Shown here in pieces: positions 33,294-33,593 of a stretch of DNA of 33,593 nt. The DNA is from Betaproteobacteria bacterium (GTDB taxonomy: Bacteria; Pseudomonadota; Gammaproteobacteria; Burkholderiales; SG8-41): positions 1-33,593 of the forward strand of contig JACQOI010000286.1 in assembly GCA_016202615.1 (NCBI GenBank), read 5' to 3'. The first letter of the stretch is position 1, and every line of letters begins with the position of its first letter. The notes beneath the pieces were generated by a model, which did not search any database, had not been told where the DNA came from, and saw only the letters and a program-made list of their open reading frames with translations. The position numbers were made by a program, and so were the translations under genes.

Positions 33294-33593
33294 ATGGCAA
33301 TCAGCACCGGTCCTACCACTAAGTTGTGCCGCTGGGCATGTTCGACCCGGTACGAAGATCTTCCCGCTGAAGTACGTAAAGAGACAGTGACCCTCCTCTA
33401 TGACCAGGTGGGAGGCATGATTGCGAGCGCAACCCTTCCCTCATGCCAGCCCGTGGTCGATCTGGTGCGCAAGCTCGACTTGCGCGGCGAGTGCAGTATC
33501 GTGGGTCATCCGGTGCGAACCTCGGTAACCAACGCCGCCCTGGCTAACGGCACCATCGGACACGGAGACGAAGTGGACTCCACCGGCCAACAC
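33294..33593 (+). CDS. MmgE/PrpD family protein, 3' end beyond window
   Basis: The window ends after 100 codons. MAISTGPTTKLCRWACSTRY then LPAEVRKETVTLLYDQVGGM is the N-terminal helical start of MmgE/PrpD proteins. TNAALANGTIGHGDEVDST carries the conserved 'ANG...H..D.DD' type motif near residue 85-95. GGAGATTACAACC precedes ATG 33294. It is not in the ORF track because it is open at the edge. It is paired with the tctC gene before it. It is divergent from the MmgE/PrpD gene at 14704 in the part visible. Confidence 0.88.
   Translation, partial: MAISTGPTTKLCRWACSTRYEDLPAEVRKETVTLLYDQVGGMIASATLPSCQPVVDLVRKLDLRGECSIVGHPVRTSVTNAALANGTIGHGDEVDSTGQH

Overview
The window reads as a GC-rich betaproteobacterial chromosome segment, most likely from the Burkholderiales (Alcaligenaceae/Comamonadaceae type). 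The main reason is five intact TctC/Bug periplasmic solute-binding proteins, a family strongly expanded in that group, set among CoA-dependent catabolic enzymes. No rRNA, tRNA, CRISPR array, integrase or transposase gene was recognised.

Region 1 (1-13.2 kb, almost all minus strand) is an acyl-CoA catabolic gene cluster read from about 12.2 kb down to base 1. In transcription order it holds an enoyl-CoA hydratase, a thiolase-like protein, a DUF35 zinc-ribbon/OB protein, an SDR, an APH-type kinase, an SDR, two acyl-CoA dehydrogenases, a second enoyl-CoA hydratase, a CaiB/BaiF CoA-transferase and a third SDR that runs off the edge. A FadR-type GntR regulator sits at its head. Two matches to the FadR-subfamily operator TNGTNNNACNA lie inside good sigma70-like promoters, one for the operon and one for the regulator. 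The kinase plus the ACAD10/11-like dehydrogenase recall the LvaA/LvaC logic of 4-hydroxyacyl-CoA breakdown. The thiolase-like/DUF35 pair recalls the Ltp2/ChsH2 retro-aldolases.

Region 2 (13.5-17.5 kb, plus strand) is tctC - MmgE/PrpD - unknown alpha/beta-barrel-like protein - enoyl-CoA hydratase, and by eye it is more AT-rich than its neighbours. Region 3 (17.7-20.7 kb) is housekeeping in character: a lytic transglycosylase converging on an ABC-F ATPase (YheS type), separated by strong hairpins.

Region 4 (20.9-33.6 kb) is a patchwork of tctC genes and enzymes: a tctC tandem, two ThDP-dependent IlvB-like enzymes, a TcuA-like flavoprotein, a CapA-like protein, an SDR, and a second tctC - MmgE/PrpD pair cut by the window edge.

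The patchwork carries many scars: three tctC fragments, a FadB-like fragment with an internal deletion, an Ldh-family tail, an SDR tail, a possible enoyl-CoA hydratase head, a 70-bp imperfect repeat upstream of two tctC genes, and a hairpin repeat present twice. No TctA/TctB membrane subunits are present, so the TctC proteins must use permeases encoded elsewhere or act as sensors. I see no defence system or wholly new system. The most promising leads are the kinase/dehydrogenase pathway, its predicted FadR regulon, and the traces of tctC turnover.
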